Shown: positions 28,063 to 37,179 of the stretch, piece by piece
How the letters are laid out: every line of letters starts with the position of its first letter
How positions within the stretch are numbered: the first letter of the stretch is position 1
Assembly (NCBI RefSeq): GCF_037335815.1
Contig: NZ_CP147842.1
Coordinates: 500,525 to 564,524 of the forward strand
Direction: 5' to 3'
DNA from: Salinirubellus litoreus
Lineage (GTDB): Archaea; Halobacteriota; Halobacteria; Halobacteriales; Haloarculaceae
DNA length: 64,000 nt
The notes under the pieces: generated by a model
Told to the model about the DNA's origin: nothing
Seen by the model: the letters and a program-made list of their open reading frames with translations, nothing else
The model's database searches: none
Translations under genes and position numbers: made by a program

Positions 28063-28321
28063 ACGGGCGCGCGAGTCGAGGGTCGTCCGGCGGATGTGAG
28101 CCGAACGGACGGGATCGACTCTGCGCTTCGACTCGTCGGACGTAGATAGCGGAGATACGTTACAGCACCCGTACCGGAGGTCTGGCGGGACTGGGGCAGT
28201 CGGGTACTCGACGCACACTCGAGTGGCGAACGGATGAGCGACCTACCTCCGTGCGAAGGGAAATCCAACGGGATGGGAACGACTACGGAGACTTTTGAAA
28301 GATCCGCGTTGAACCGGTACC

Positions 28322-28690
28322 ATGGCGAAACTCAACCGTCTCGAGTACGACGGAGTCTCGCACCAGCCGTGGAGCGAACCCACGCTCGCCGATCTCACGA
28401 GCGGACATACGGGGATGTCCGAAACGAGCGAGTGGGACGACCTGACACGGGGCCAGAAGCGACACATCAGGCATCACTTCCTCGTTACCGTCGGCGAGAC
28501 CGATTCGGACGGACTCCCGGAGACGTTCGGCCAACTGAAACTCCCCGTGGTGACTCCGAACCACAAGCTATCGAAGCAGGCAGTGGACAACGCCGACGCC
28601 CGGTTGGGTCAGGTCGAAAGCCTCGGAGACGTCGAGTCGGACGCCCGTACCCGCCTCACCAACCTCCAGGAGAACGAACTCGGCGAGTAG
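28322..28690 (+). CDS. Small protein with DUF6582-like C-terminal module
   Basis: A 122-residue acidic protein. Its second half (FGQLKLPVVTPNHKLSKQAV, then NADARLGQVES ... DARTRL) follows the pattern [FY]-G-x-L-K-L-P ... N-A-x2-R-[LI]-x-Q found in DUF6582-like modules that occur in phage-related and stand-alone proteins. This is my best guess and weak. The N-terminal half contains two Trp residues (PWSEPTLADL, SEWDDLTRGQ). The frame is intact, with an AT-rich element CTTTTGAAAG about 25 bases upstream of ATG. Function unknown. Confidence 0.55.
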   Translation: MAKLNRLEYDGVSHQPWSEPTLADLTSGHTGMSETSEWDDLTRGQKRHIRHHFLVTVGETDSDGLPETFGQLKLPVVTPNHKLSKQAVDNADARLGQVESLGDVESDARTRLTNLQENELGE

Positions 28691-28919
28691 GGGTCGGCGA
28701 GGGGTCCCCGGATCCGACCCGCCCTGAGAGCCCGTCAGTGGATCGTCCGGACGCTCCGAACGGAGGGCGTGTATCTCCCATCGAATGGGTCGAAACACGA
28801 CGAGTACAGAACCCGTACACGGGGGGGCCGGGTTCCGATGATCGGTCGGTAAGGAAGCTTCCGTCGTACCGACTGCATTCCTCGTGGAGACCGTTTCGCC
28901 GTCCGGAGGCCGAGAGACG

Positions 28920-31682
28920 TCACTCGGCGTCGGGGGGCGCGAACACCCGGTCGAGGACCTCGCTCGTACCGAGGTTCAACACGAGGAAGCCGACGAACGC
29001 GGCGCCGATCCAGGTCCACTCGTCCACCGAGAGCGGTCGAACCGCGAAGAACTCGTTGAGCGGCGTGTAGAGCACGAGTAACTGCAACAAGAGCGTGATC
29101 CCGATCGACCCGATCAACCACCTGTTCGAGAGGATCGAGAGGTCATACCGCGCCCGGATCACCTGGATCCGCACCACCTCGACGACGACGAGGAACGTGA
29201 ACAGCAGCGTCTGGGCGCGGATCAGGGTCGTGACCGTCAGCAGGCCGTAGAAGAACAGCGCGAGCCCGGTGACCGTCATGACGAGACCGATCACCGCGAT
29301 CGAAGCCATCATCTGTCGGTTGATGACCGGCTCGTCCGAACCCCGTGGCGGTCGGTCGAGGATGTTCTCGGTCTTCGGATCGGCACCGAGCGCCAGCGCC
29401 GGGAGCCCGTCGGTCACCAGGTTGATCCAGAGGAGCATGACCGGCGTGAGGATCAGTGCCTCGGACTGCTCCGCGAAGAGCTCCGGGAACAGGAACGTCC
29501 CGACGAGGACGCCGACGAACACCACGAGCACCTCGCCGGCGTTGGCCGAGAGGAGGTAGTTCACGAACTTCCGGATGTTGTCGAAGATGCCCCGGCCCTC
29601 GGCGATGGCGTCGCGGATCGTCGCGAAGTTGTCGTCCTGGAGGACCATGTCGCTGGCCTGCTGGGCGACGTCCGTCCCGCGGATCCCCATCGAGATGCCC
29701 ACGTCGGCGTTCCGGAGCGCCGGCGCATCGTTGACGCCGTCGCCCGTCATCGCCACGTTGTGCTCGTTGGCCTGGAGCGCCTCGAGGATCCGGACCTTGT
29801 GGTCCGGATTGACACGAGCGAACACCTCGACGTCCTCGACGGCCTCCCGGAGTTCTTCCTCGGAGAGCGGCTCGACCTCCTGCCCGGTCATGGCCCCCTC
29901 CGAGTCGAACCCGACCTCCTCGCCGATGGCCTTTGCCGTCTCGGCGTTGTCGCCGGTCACCATGACGACCCTGATCCCCGCGCTCCGGCAGTCCGCGACG
30001 GCGTCCGGGACCTCCTCGCGCGGCGGATCGAGCATCCCCTGGAGTCCGAGGAAGACCATCCCGTTCTCGATCTCCTCCTCGCTCGCGTCCGGGTCGCCGA
30101 CCTCTTTCGACGCGAACCCGAGGACACGAAGCGCGTCGCCCGCGAAGGTCTCGTTTGTCTCGAGGATCGCCTCGCGCTTCTCGTCGGTGAGCTCCGAAAC
30201 CTCCCCGTCTTCGAGGACGCGGTCGCAGTGGTCGAGCACCACCTCGGGAGCGCCCTTCATGTACGCGGTGGTGGGGTCCTCCTCGACGACGACGGTCATG
30301 CGCTTGCGTTCGGAGGAGAACGGGATCTCGCGGCGACGGTCGTGGTCGTAGTCGAGCCCGGCCTTCTCCGCGGAGACGAGGAGGGCCGCTTCGGTCGGAT
30401 CGCCCAGGTACTCCTTCTCCTCGGATTCGGGGGCGCGTTCGGCGTTGTTGCAGACCGCGCCACACCGGAGGACGGGTTCTAACTGGCCCGGATCGATCGA
30501 CTCGTCGTTTAACTGGAACTCGCCCTCTGGTTCCGTCCCCGATCCGGTTACGGTGTACGTCTCACCCGACGTGTAGATCCGCGTGACGGTCATCCGGTTC
30601 TCCGTGAGCGTCCCGGTCTTGTCCGTCACGATGACGTCGACAGACCCCAGGCTCTCGACGACGGGGAGCCGCCTGACGAGCGCGTTCCGGTCGACCAGTC
30701 GCCGCGAACCGAGTGCCAGCGTGAACGTGACGACCGCGGGGAGGCCCTCGGGGACGGCCGCGACGGCGAGCGTCACTCCGACGAGGAGGATCGTCAGCGG
30801 GCTCGCCGCCGTGAGCAGAAACTGGACCACGGCGACGAGCGCGATGAGGGCGATGACGCCGTAGCCGATCTGTTTCCCGAGCTGATCGACCTCCTTCTGG
30901 AACGGCGTCCGTTCGTCCTCCGCCTCCTGTATCTGGGTGGCGATGCTGCCGACCTCCGTATCCATGCCCGTTTCGACCACGACAGCGGTTCCCCCGCCCC
31001 TGACGGCCGAGGTGTTCATGTAGACCATGTCGGTCCGGTCCGCCAGTGGCGCGTCCTCGTCGACAGCCTCGACCGATTTTTGGACGTTCGTGCTCTCGCC
31101 GGTGAGCGCGGACTCGTTCGTCTCGAGACTATTGCCCTCGACGAGTCGGGCGTCGGCGGGAACCGCGTCGCCCTGTTCGAGGACCACGACGTCCCCTGGG
31201 ACGATCCCGGTCGCATCGATGGAGACCTTCTCGCCGTCCCGCAGTACCGTCGCCTCGGGCGAGGACATCTCCCGCAGTGCCTCGATGGATTTCTCGGCCT
31301 GATAGTCCTGAACGAACCCGAAGACGCCGTTCGCGAGGAGGATCAGGAGGATGAGCGCGGCGTCGGTATAGTGGGGTTCGAATCCCGGGAACAGGCCGAC
31401 GCCCAGCGAGAGGAGTGCTGCGAGGACGAGAATATAGATGAGGAAGTCCTGGAACTGCGAGAGGAAGATCTTCACGGCGGAGATCTCCTCCTCTCGACGG
31501 ATCTCGTTCGGACCGTATTCCTCAAGTCGACGCTCGGCCTCCTCAGACGTGAGTCCCCCTTCGTCCGTGTCCACCCGTTCGAACACGTCCTCGGGTGCCA
31601 GACTGTGCCAGGCAGTCGATCCGACGTCCCCGTCTCGCGCTCCCTCTCCTCCTGGCTGCTCGGAGGACGCCGTCGTACTCAT
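28920..31682 (-). CDS. Cation-transporting P-type ATPase (P2 type, Ca/Na-like), copy 1
   Basis: A 920-residue P2-type pump. It has an N-terminal cation-ATPase domain (WHSLAPEDVFERVDTDEGGL), the actuator TGES at 194-197, PEGLP in M4 (residues 311-315, the PMR1/SERCA-like ion site) and the phosphorylation site DKTGT with Asp354. MVTGDNAETAKAI, GDGVND and ten membrane segments follow. It expels Ca2+ or possibly Na+/Mn2+ across the cytoplasmic membrane. Usp genes lie just upstream on the same strand, the arrangement of mycobacterial CtpF with Rv1996. A second, broken copy lies at 39770. Frame intact. Confidence 0.92.
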   Translation of the reverse strand: MSTTASSEQPGGEGARDGDVGSTAWHSLAPEDVFERVDTDEGGLTSEEAERRLEEYGPNEIRREEEISAVKIFLSQFQDFLIYILVLAALLSLGVGLFPGFEPHYTDAALILLILLANGVFGFVQDYQAEKSIEALREMSSPEATVLRDGEKVSIDATGIVPGDVVVLEQGDAVPADARLVEGNSLETNESALTGESTNVQKSVEAVDEDAPLADRTDMVYMNTSAVRGGGTAVVVETGMDTEVGSIATQIQEAEDERTPFQKEVDQLGKQIGYGVIALIALVAVVQFLLTAASPLTILLVGVTLAVAAVPEGLPAVVTFTLALGSRRLVDRNALVRRLPVVESLGSVDVIVTDKTGTLTENRMTVTRIYTSGETYTVTGSGTEPEGEFQLNDESIDPGQLEPVLRCGAVCNNAERAPESEEKEYLGDPTEAALLVSAEKAGLDYDHDRRREIPFSSERKRMTVVVEEDPTTAYMKGAPEVVLDHCDRVLEDGEVSELTDEKREAILETNETFAGDALRVLGFASKEVGDPDASEEEIENGMVFLGLQGMLDPPREEVPDAVADCRSAGIRVVMVTGDNAETAKAIGEEVGFDSEGAMTGQEVEPLSEEELREAVEDVEVFARVNPDHKVRILEALQANEHNVAMTGDGVNDAPALRNADVGISMGIRGTDVAQQASDMVLQDDNFATIRDAIAEGRGIFDNIRKFVNYLLSANAGEVLVVFVGVLVGTFLFPELFAEQSEALILTPVMLLWINLVTDGLPALALGADPKTENILDRPPRGSDEPVINRQMMASIAVIGLVMTVTGLALFFYGLLTVTTLIRAQTLLFTFLVVVEVVRIQVIRARYDLSILSNRWLIGSIGITLLLQLLVLYTPLNEFFAVRPLSVDEWTWIGAAFVGFLVLNLGTSEVLDRVFAPPDAE

Positions 31683-31755
31683 TGCCCGGGGGACGAAAGC
31701 GAGAGCGCGTTCGACGTATCGAGTCCCCGTCTTATCATCAATATGTTACCTACGA

Positions 31756-32016
31756 CTACGCATGCGCAAAAGACGGCACCGATATTCCCGGTCGGTGGGA
31801 AGTGCCCATCCCCGGCCGATCGTCGTCCGATACGAGCACACCGGCCGCGGGCCAGGTCCGCTGGTAGCGGACGATCCCCGGCGGCAACTCTCCGAGCTCG
31901 AGGACGTGGACGATGCACAGCTCGGCATCGAAGCGGTCGGCGAAAGCGATGGCCGCCTCGGCGGCGGCGTCGGCGACATCGCTCCCATCCGTGGGGACCA
32001 GAATCCGATCGTACAT
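31756..32016 (-). pseudogene. Universal stress protein fragment (N-terminal half)
   Basis: It begins MYDRILVPTDGSDVADAAAE and follows the Usp fold up to beta-2 (AELCIVHVLELGEL). It then departs into LVSDDDRPGMGTSHRPG and stops at 86 residues, before any ATP loop. No C-terminal half is found in other frames before the ATPase gene starts. It lies between the ATPase and a full-length but frameshifted Usp on the same strand, so it looks like a deletion remnant of a tandem Usp. Confidence 0.65.
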
Positions 32017-32046
32017 GCGTTCTCTCTGTGGCTGGAGTCGGTGTGG

Positions 32047-32565
32047 TCATAAAATCGACCCGTGAACTCGGCGATGGACCCCGCGAGAGTCTGGATAGGG
32101 CCACACGGATCGTCCATCGGACGGCCGTTTGAGGCCCCGACTCCTCTGACGACGGTCACCGGGACAGGCGCCCGCTGGACGACGGTCCCTGCGACGTCGC
32201 CGAGTAGCACCCGGGAGACGAGCGACCTGCCGTGCGAGCCGATCACGATGAGGTCGATACCGTGCGCCTCCGTGCACTCCGGAATGACCCGCGAGGGCTT
32301 TCCGAACTCCGTGACGGTTCGGACCTCGCTGGCGTGGTCTTCCGTCCGCTCGCGAATCTCGCCGAACAGTTCCTCGGCGCCCTCCACTGGACGGTCCCGG
32401 ATTTCCGCCGGTCCGACGAGCATCTCGGCCCCCGTACCTCTCCTCGACGTGGTCGATGACGCGGAGAACGGTGATGCTGGCGTCCGGGTGGATGTCCAGT
32501 GCGAAGTCGAGAGCACGCTCGGCGAGCGGTGAATCGTCCATCGGAACCAAGACGTGTTCGACCAT
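32047..32565 (-). CDS. Universal stress protein, one frameshift
   Basis: ATG 32565 gives MVEHVLVPMDDSPLAERALD and beta-2 ITVLRVIDHVEER. After a shift near 32440 the protein continues GTGAEMLVGPAEIRDRP and then the ATP loop IGSHGRSLVSRVLLGDVAGT, ending PVPVTVVRG. In this second frame no stop follows promptly; reading goes on toward the downstream Usp fragment, so the end is uncertain. A further indel, or fusion with the fragment into a tandem Usp, would explain this. The ATP loop has Asp in place of Ser after the final Gly. Confidence 0.75.
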   Translation of the reverse strand: MVEHVLVPMDDSPLAERALDFALDIHPDASITVLRVIDHVEERYGGRDARRTGGNPGPSSGGRRGTVRRDSRADGRPRQRGPNRHGVRKALAGHSGVHGGARYRPHRDRLARQVARLPGATRRRRRDRRPAGACPGDRRQRSRGLKRPSDGRSVWPYPDSRGVHRRVHGSIL

Positions 32566-32672
32566 ACCACGAACCCTCGTCAACGGGTGCAACAGGTTCT
32601 CACGATACTTCCCCGTCGCCTGGGTTGTAGCCCCCCGTGACCCACTCGGGCCGGACTCGACCGGAAGGCACC

Positions 32673-33767
32673 TCAGTTCACCGCCAGCGGCACGAGCAGG
32701 AGCGCCAACGGCACCACCAGCAAGAACAGGACGAATGCGAGGAACACGCGTCGATCCTCGAGAAGCCGCTCGTCGATGGCGACGATGACGCGACTGTAGG
32801 TGTCGTGGACGAGGAGCGCTCCCAGCGTGAGGAGCGTCGCGATCGCCAGGAGTTCGAGGACGACTGCGGTACCGACGGCCGACTCGAGGAAGACGGCCAC
32901 GACCAGGGTATCGATTAGCGTGCCGATGTTGGCGCCGAGCACGTACGGGATGAGTTCCTCGCGTTCGACGTAGCCCCGGTTGTAGAGGGGGACGATGACA
33001 CCGAGCGAGAACGCCACGCTCGTCGTCACGCCAGTGACCAGCAGACCGATGGCGAACGACACCCAGGTGCGCTGCAAGCGACTGAAGAACCGCTTGCGGA
33101 GTGTCGCCGTGTCGACGTTCGCGAGGATCCGGTCGAACAGCTTCAGACTCGCGAACAGCACCCCGACCGCAACGAGGAACGACAGCACCGGGCCGATAGC
33201 GTTCGTGATCGTGGCGGTGAGCGGGTCAAAGAATCCCAGCGGGTCGGCGCTGACGGTCCACCCCCGACTGGCGGCGCGAAACGAGTCACCGAGGTACGGC
33301 AGCGCGAGATACCCGAAGGCGGTGACCGGGAGGTAGACAGAGAGCGTCAGGAGGAAGGTGAGTAGCCCCATGCTGACCGATTTCTGCAGGGAGTAGCGCT
33401 CCTTCTGGAGGTAATCGAGCGCGCCGATGAAGACGACGATCGCCGCGGCGCCTAGCCGCGACCCGGCGACCATCAGGAACAGCTGTGGCGCGGAGACGAT
33501 GTCGACCGTGAACAGCGAGAGGGCCAGCGCCGCGACCACCGACCCATTGGCGAGGGCGTACGCACCCGACCAACTCAGCCCGAGCGCGGAGGCGTCCCCG
33601 ACGACGACCCGGAGGAACACCCGTTCGAGGAGCGGGGCCGCGGCGTCCGTGGCCGTCCCGAGCAACTGGACGGCGAACAGGAACAGGAGGATCGCGCCGG
33701 CGGCACCGATGGGGAGGAGACGGGAAGACGAGAGTTCATCGGCCAGCTGGGAGAACCGAAATCTCAT
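32673..33767 (-). CDS. Na+/phosphate symporter homologue (PNaS, NptA-like)
   Basis: About 364 residues with eight or more membrane helices. The two inverted Na_Pi_cotrans repeats are suggested by ATITNAIGPVLSFLVAVG and GVTTSVAFSLGVIVPLYNRG, then VLGANIGTLIDTLV near the end, which resembles the GANIGTT motif. Phosphate uptake is the family function, but substitutions in the QSSS-type motif make the substrate uncertain. I start at ATG 33767 (MRFRFSQLADEL), since the upstream in-frame codons are not membrane-protein-like. It follows the Usp genes in direction and may be stress-linked. Confidence 0.8.
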   Translation of the reverse strand: MRFRFSQLADELSSSRLLPIGAAGAILLFLFAVQLLGTATDAAAPLLERVFLRVVVGDASALGLSWSGAYALANGSVVAALALSLFTVDIVSAPQLFLMVAGSRLGAAAIVVFIGALDYLQKERYSLQKSVSMGLLTFLLTLSVYLPVTAFGYLALPYLGDSFRAASRGWTVSADPLGFFDPLTATITNAIGPVLSFLVAVGVLFASLKLFDRILANVDTATLRKRFFSRLQRTWVSFAIGLLVTGVTTSVAFSLGVIVPLYNRGYVEREELIPYVLGANIGTLIDTLVVAVFLESAVGTAVVLELLAIATLLTLGALLVHDTYSRVIVAIDERLLEDRRVFLAFVLFLLVVPLALLLVPLAVN

Positions 33768-33977
33768 CGGATGCGCCTCTTCGGAGCGGACGGATTCCAC
33801 CACGAGCGAGACGGGCATCTGGGTCCCTCGTCCCACCGACGTACCGAGATAATGGCGCGACTGTCGAATCGAATCATGCTGTTGCTAGCGACACTCCCGA
33901 TCACTGGGCGCGTCGAATACCTACCGATGAAACCCTCCGCCCCACGATAGTCCGAACGGGCTCGTTCGATTCCATGG

Positions 33978-34400
33978 CTACTGCACTCCGGCTTCGACGA
34001 CTTCCATGTCTCGGTCAGCCAGATCCGCGACTTTCCGCCCGACCCCACGGAAGTGTTCGTCGTGATCACCGTGTTCGCCCATCACGATGACGTCCGCGTC
34101 CACCTCCTCGGCGTATTCGAGGATTACGTCGTGAGGAACCCCGTGTCGGGTCTCCCCCCGGACCACCACGTTGTGTTCCTCGGCCATATCGACCACTTCA
34201 TCGACGCATACCGCCGCGTGGTCCTCCGCGTAGATGGTCGCGAGCTCCGCCGAACTGAGGACCGGGTCCTCGAAGCGTCGCCGGTCGACCACGCAGATGA
34301 CGTGGAGTGTCTCCCCCCTCTCTTCGGCGAGGTCGATGGCACGTTCGGCCGCCTGCCGTGCGTATTCGCTTCCATCCGTGGCCAGTATGATCACTCCCAT
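33978..34400 (-). CDS. Universal stress protein, degenerate ATP loop
   Basis: A 140-residue Usp-fold protein starting MGVIILATDGSEYARQAAER. Core strands are present (LHVICVVDRRRF and DVIVMGEHG), but the C-terminal segment is HDEHFRGVGRKVADLADRD, without the G-x2-G-x9-G-S/T loop and without the PVLVV strand. It probably does not bind ATP in the usual way. ATG 34400 is chosen because it gives the standard Usp opening. Confidence 0.82.
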   Translation of the reverse strand: MGVIILATDGSEYARQAAERAIDLAEERGETLHVICVVDRRRFEDPVLSSAELATIYAEDHAAVCVDEVVDMAEEHNVVVRGETRHGVPHDVILEYAEEVDADVIVMGEHGDHDEHFRGVGRKVADLADRDMEVVEAGVQ

Positions 34401-34914
34401 AACGTAGTAGTCGCCGGGAATCAATTAACTCTGTACCGTAGTTCCCAGTGGCTCGGAACAGCTCTGTACGAAGCGCGAGCGTGCCTCGTCGAACACTCCG
34501 TTCCCGGTCTCGAGAGCGGGGAAGATTGCGCCCGCAACCGAACACCCGATCCGCTGTTCGTCGATCAGCCCGTCGAGGATCCTCATTCCGTTCCAACACC
34601 TCCGGCCTGGTTCCGGATTGCCGAACCGAAACGAGCAAACGACTGCGACGCAGCCATACCGACGGGACCGTCAGTACAGGAGGTGCGATCCCTCTACTCG
34701 GGATAGGTACCGTCGTTCGGTCACATCCGGGACCCGGTCGCTACTGCGGGGAAGGTATGCGATGTGAAGGGAGAGGTATGCCACTGGCGGGTCCACGCCT
34801 CACTGTCTGTCCAGTCCGGGATATCTCTCGGTATCGAGCAGGGAGATCCGGGCTGTTGACCCTGCGAACCCCGGTTCGAGTGTCGGTCCGACCGACTCGA
34901 ATGAATCGTTCCGA
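34401..34914. other. Intergenic region
   Basis: About 510 bases between two minus-strand genes. No supported gene or repeat. Confidence 0.45.
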
Positions 34915-35397
34915 TCACGCCTCGTCGGACTCCCTCTCGAACCCCGGTGGAAGCCCGATATGCTCGATCCCGACCTGTGCGTCGATCTCGAACCGGTAGA
35001 GTTTGGTCTCCTCCACCGCGCTGGCCTGTTCGAGCGCGTCGGGACGCCGCCGTAGCTCCATGACGTCCTCCACGGCCTGTCGCTCACTCTCGGGCACCTC
35101 GCTGATCGTCCCGGTGAGAAGCACGCTCTGCCAGTTGAACATGGTGTCCGCACGATACACGAGGAATCGTGCGACATCCGTCCGCGTGCTCAACGCCGCC
35201 TTCCGACTTTCCGAACCGAGGACGTAAATAAAGTAGAGATGGGACTCCCCATCAAACCAGTACGACAGCGGACGCATGCTGGGTGCTCCATCAGTGGGAA
35301 GTCCGAGCACGCCTACGTTCTGGCTCGAGAGAAACCCCTTGATTTGGTCCTCGTCCATCTGGACGACGCCGTAGTCGGAAAACTCGTCGATTGTCAT
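34915..35397 (-). CDS. Pyridoxamine 5'-phosphate oxidase-like FMN split-barrel protein
   Basis: A 160-residue split beta-barrel flavoprotein. LSSQNVGVLGLPTDGAPSMR and PLSYWFDGESHLYFIYV are the first barrel strands and the likely FMN phosphate contact. FNWQSVLLTGTISEVPESE follows and the protein ends in a short acidic tail. Members of this family in haloarchaea are generic nucleotide-flavin proteins; the substrate is unknown, and F420 or heme use cannot be excluded. A TATA (TTTTTATACG, 35422-35431) lies about 29 bases upstream. A distant relative is at 45933. Confidence 0.82.
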   Translation of the reverse strand: MTIDEFSDYGVVQMDEDQIKGFLSSQNVGVLGLPTDGAPSMRPLSYWFDGESHLYFIYVLGSESRKAALSTRTDVARFLVYRADTMFNWQSVLLTGTISEVPESERQAVEDVMELRRRPDALEQASAVEETKLYRFEIDAQVGIEHIGLPPGFERESDEA

Positions 35398-35421
35398 TGG
35401 GAAACACAGAAGAGACAGATC

Positions 35422-35431
35422 GTATAAAAAT
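35422..35431 (-). promoter_or_regulatory. TATA element of the split-barrel gene
   Basis: Read on the minus strand as TTTTTATACG, centred about 29 bases before ATG 35397, so a near-leaderless transcript is expected. Confidence 0.5.
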
Positions 35432-35626
35432 GGTTCGTCGGTTCCTAAGTTACGAGAGCAGACACAGGACGACTCAATATGCGGCTCAGTTGGCGATTGT
35501 ATCGAATGGGACGTAACCGAAACGACGAGCAGTGCGTGTTCGAACGAGCTATACGACCAACGCGCGTTTGCGCTCGACGATTAAGCAGCGGGTAGACTCA
35601 TCACCGCGTCGATCGTACCTGTCTGT

Positions 35627-36019
35627 ATGACTATCCAAGTCGACACTACCGAACGCATCGACATCGTGGACGTCACGTCGGACGTGATCGATATATTCCC
35701 CTCCGAGTTCGACCGTGGCGTCTGCACTGTTTTCGTCCCACATACGACGGCTGGAGTCGTGGTCAATGAACCCGAAAGTCGCCTCCTTTCAGATATCGAG
35801 CACGCACTTGAGCGGCTCGTCCCTCGCGATGAGGAGTACGACCACAATACGATCGACGATAACGCGGACGCCCACCTACGGGCGATGCTTCTCGGCGAAA
35901 GCGTCTCCATCCCGGTCGTTGACGGTGACCTCGCTCTCGGGACGTGGCAGTCGATCCTTTTCATAGAGTGTGACGGACCACGAACGCGGTCGTTGGAGGT
36001 CACGACCATACCGGCGTAG
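35627..36019 (+). CDS. YjbQ (UPF0047) family protein
   Basis: A 130-residue single-domain protein with the family signatures VFVPHTTAGVVVNEPE and NADAHLRAMLLG, and the C-terminal GTWQSILFIECDGPR. YjbQ proteins form compact trimers, and some have weak thiamin phosphate synthase activity; the physiological role is not settled. The metal-binding His of HTTAG and of the AHLRA motif are present. The gene is intact and alone on its strand. Confidence 0.9.
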   Translation: MTIQVDTTERIDIVDVTSDVIDIFPSEFDRGVCTVFVPHTTAGVVVNEPESRLLSDIEHALERLVPRDEEYDHNTIDDNADAHLRAMLLGESVSIPVVDGDLALGTWQSILFIECDGPRTRSLEVTTIPA

Positions 36020-36189
36020 TTGACTGGGGTTACCCTGACTCGGAAAAGAGAGAGAGAAGTTTGGATCTCCCGGACCAGCGCACCGAAAGGTCGACAGCCC
36101 TCCATAGGGCTATCCTGAGACTTGCGCAAAAGTCGATCGAACATCCCGAGGAACGAGCCGTCGGATCCCTCCCACGGCTAACGCTGTGT

Positions 36190-36565
36190 GACCTCCTCCC
36201 CGTCGTTCACGACGGGGCTTCCCACGGCCCCGCACCGCTGGGTTGGGATATTTGCTGGTTTGCGACTCCTCGGCATGACGAGCCGATGGCGGGGCCACAC
36301 CGCCGTTACTCCTATCCCCGGCAGGGGATTCGGAGGTATCTTGACCGAGACACCACAGCGGTTCGAGGGTGTGGCTCGAACGTTCTGGTTCTCGGAGACC
36401 CGATATTGTGCCGTTAGGTGGCGGTGTGACCGCCCCGGTGTGGGTCATGTTAGGACGCGATGTTACGTAAATATCCGTATTAGCGTCAGAGCGTGGTCTG
36501 GAGAGGAGGTGTCGGATTCACGCCCCCCGTAAACGGCGGGATTCTCTCCTCGAAGAAAGATAGGC
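36190..36565 (+). mobile_element. tnpB-less IS200/IS605 (IS1341-type) derivative
   Basis: A non-coding unit of about 375 bases. It opens with a perfect 8-bp hairpin CCCCGTCG-TTCA-CGACGGGG at 36198-36217 and ends with a near-perfect hairpin around CCCGTAAACGG (36523-36540) followed by GATTCTCTCCTCGAAGAAAG. These are features I associate with the ends of haloarchaeal IS605/IS1341 elements. Inside are a 6-bp hairpin ATCCCC-GGCA-GGGGAT (36314-36329) and a long-range 9-bp pair CACACCGCC (36296) / GGCGGTGTG (36420), suggesting a structured omega-RNA-like transcript. No TnpA or TnpB is encoded. Boundaries are approximate. Confidence 0.5.
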
Positions 36566-36611
36566 TCCCTCCTGGCATCCGGTTGAACAGTGAAAGCGAC
36601 GCCCTCGGGGG

Positions 36612-36998
36612 CTACGAGGAACGTGACAAGGATGCAGTGAGATCCATGGTCGTGACCATCCCGATGACTTCTCCTCCGTCAACGACCGGGACGTGATGGA
36701 TCAGGTGTTCGAGCATCGCATTGATAACGTCGCTCACGGGCGCGCTCCGCTTAGTCGTAATAACGTCAGTCCGCATGAACTCGGCCACGGTCGCATCTGA
36801 CGACACCATCTGATCCCTGACGATCAGGACGAAATCAGTCGCCGTGAGGAGTCCCTCGATTTGGTTCGCATCGTTAACGACGACGAGGGCACCGACATCG
36901 TGTTTGATCAACTCCTCTGCAGCGTCGTGGATCGGGGTACTCGGGAGGACCGTCTCGACGGGTCGGGACATGATCTGGTCGACGTAGAGTTTTTCCAT
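36612..36998 (-). CDS. Two-CBS domain protein
   Basis: A 128-residue stand-alone CBS pair starting MEKLYVDQIMSRPVETVLPS. Each unit has the typical VxM-hydrophobic then G-x2-T-x2-D pattern (GLLTATDFVLIV and GMVTTMDLTASL). Such proteins bind AMP/ATP and act as energy sensors, alone or with partner proteins. ATG 36998 gives the standard opening. It is divergent from the tandem Usp gene at 37180 with a 180-base gap, suggesting shared control. It is similar in layout to Mycobacterium Hrp1. Confidence 0.9.
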   Translation of the reverse strand: MEKLYVDQIMSRPVETVLPSTPIHDAAEELIKHDVGALVVVNDANQIEGLLTATDFVLIVRDQMVSSDATVAEFMRTDVITTKRSAPVSDVINAMLEHLIHHVPVVDGGEVIGMVTTMDLTASLSRSS

Positions 36999-37179
36999 GG
37001 TCTGGCTATCGATGGATCGACACAAAGAAGTTCGCCCTTCGATCTGCCTCCGATCGGATTGGTAGCTATTGAAACGTATCGTCTGAGTCAAAAGGACTCT
37101 GGCGTGACCCTCTCGGAAAGGACGATGGGCATCACGTAATGTGGCTCATTCCAGAACCGATCGTCGAGGGGGAGTCTCG

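Noticed and set aside
29143..30465. A 440-codon open frame on the minus strand
   Set aside because: It is an out-of-frame shadow of the intact P-type ATPase and is extremely Arg/Gly-rich, as expected for GC-rich DNA read in the wrong frame.
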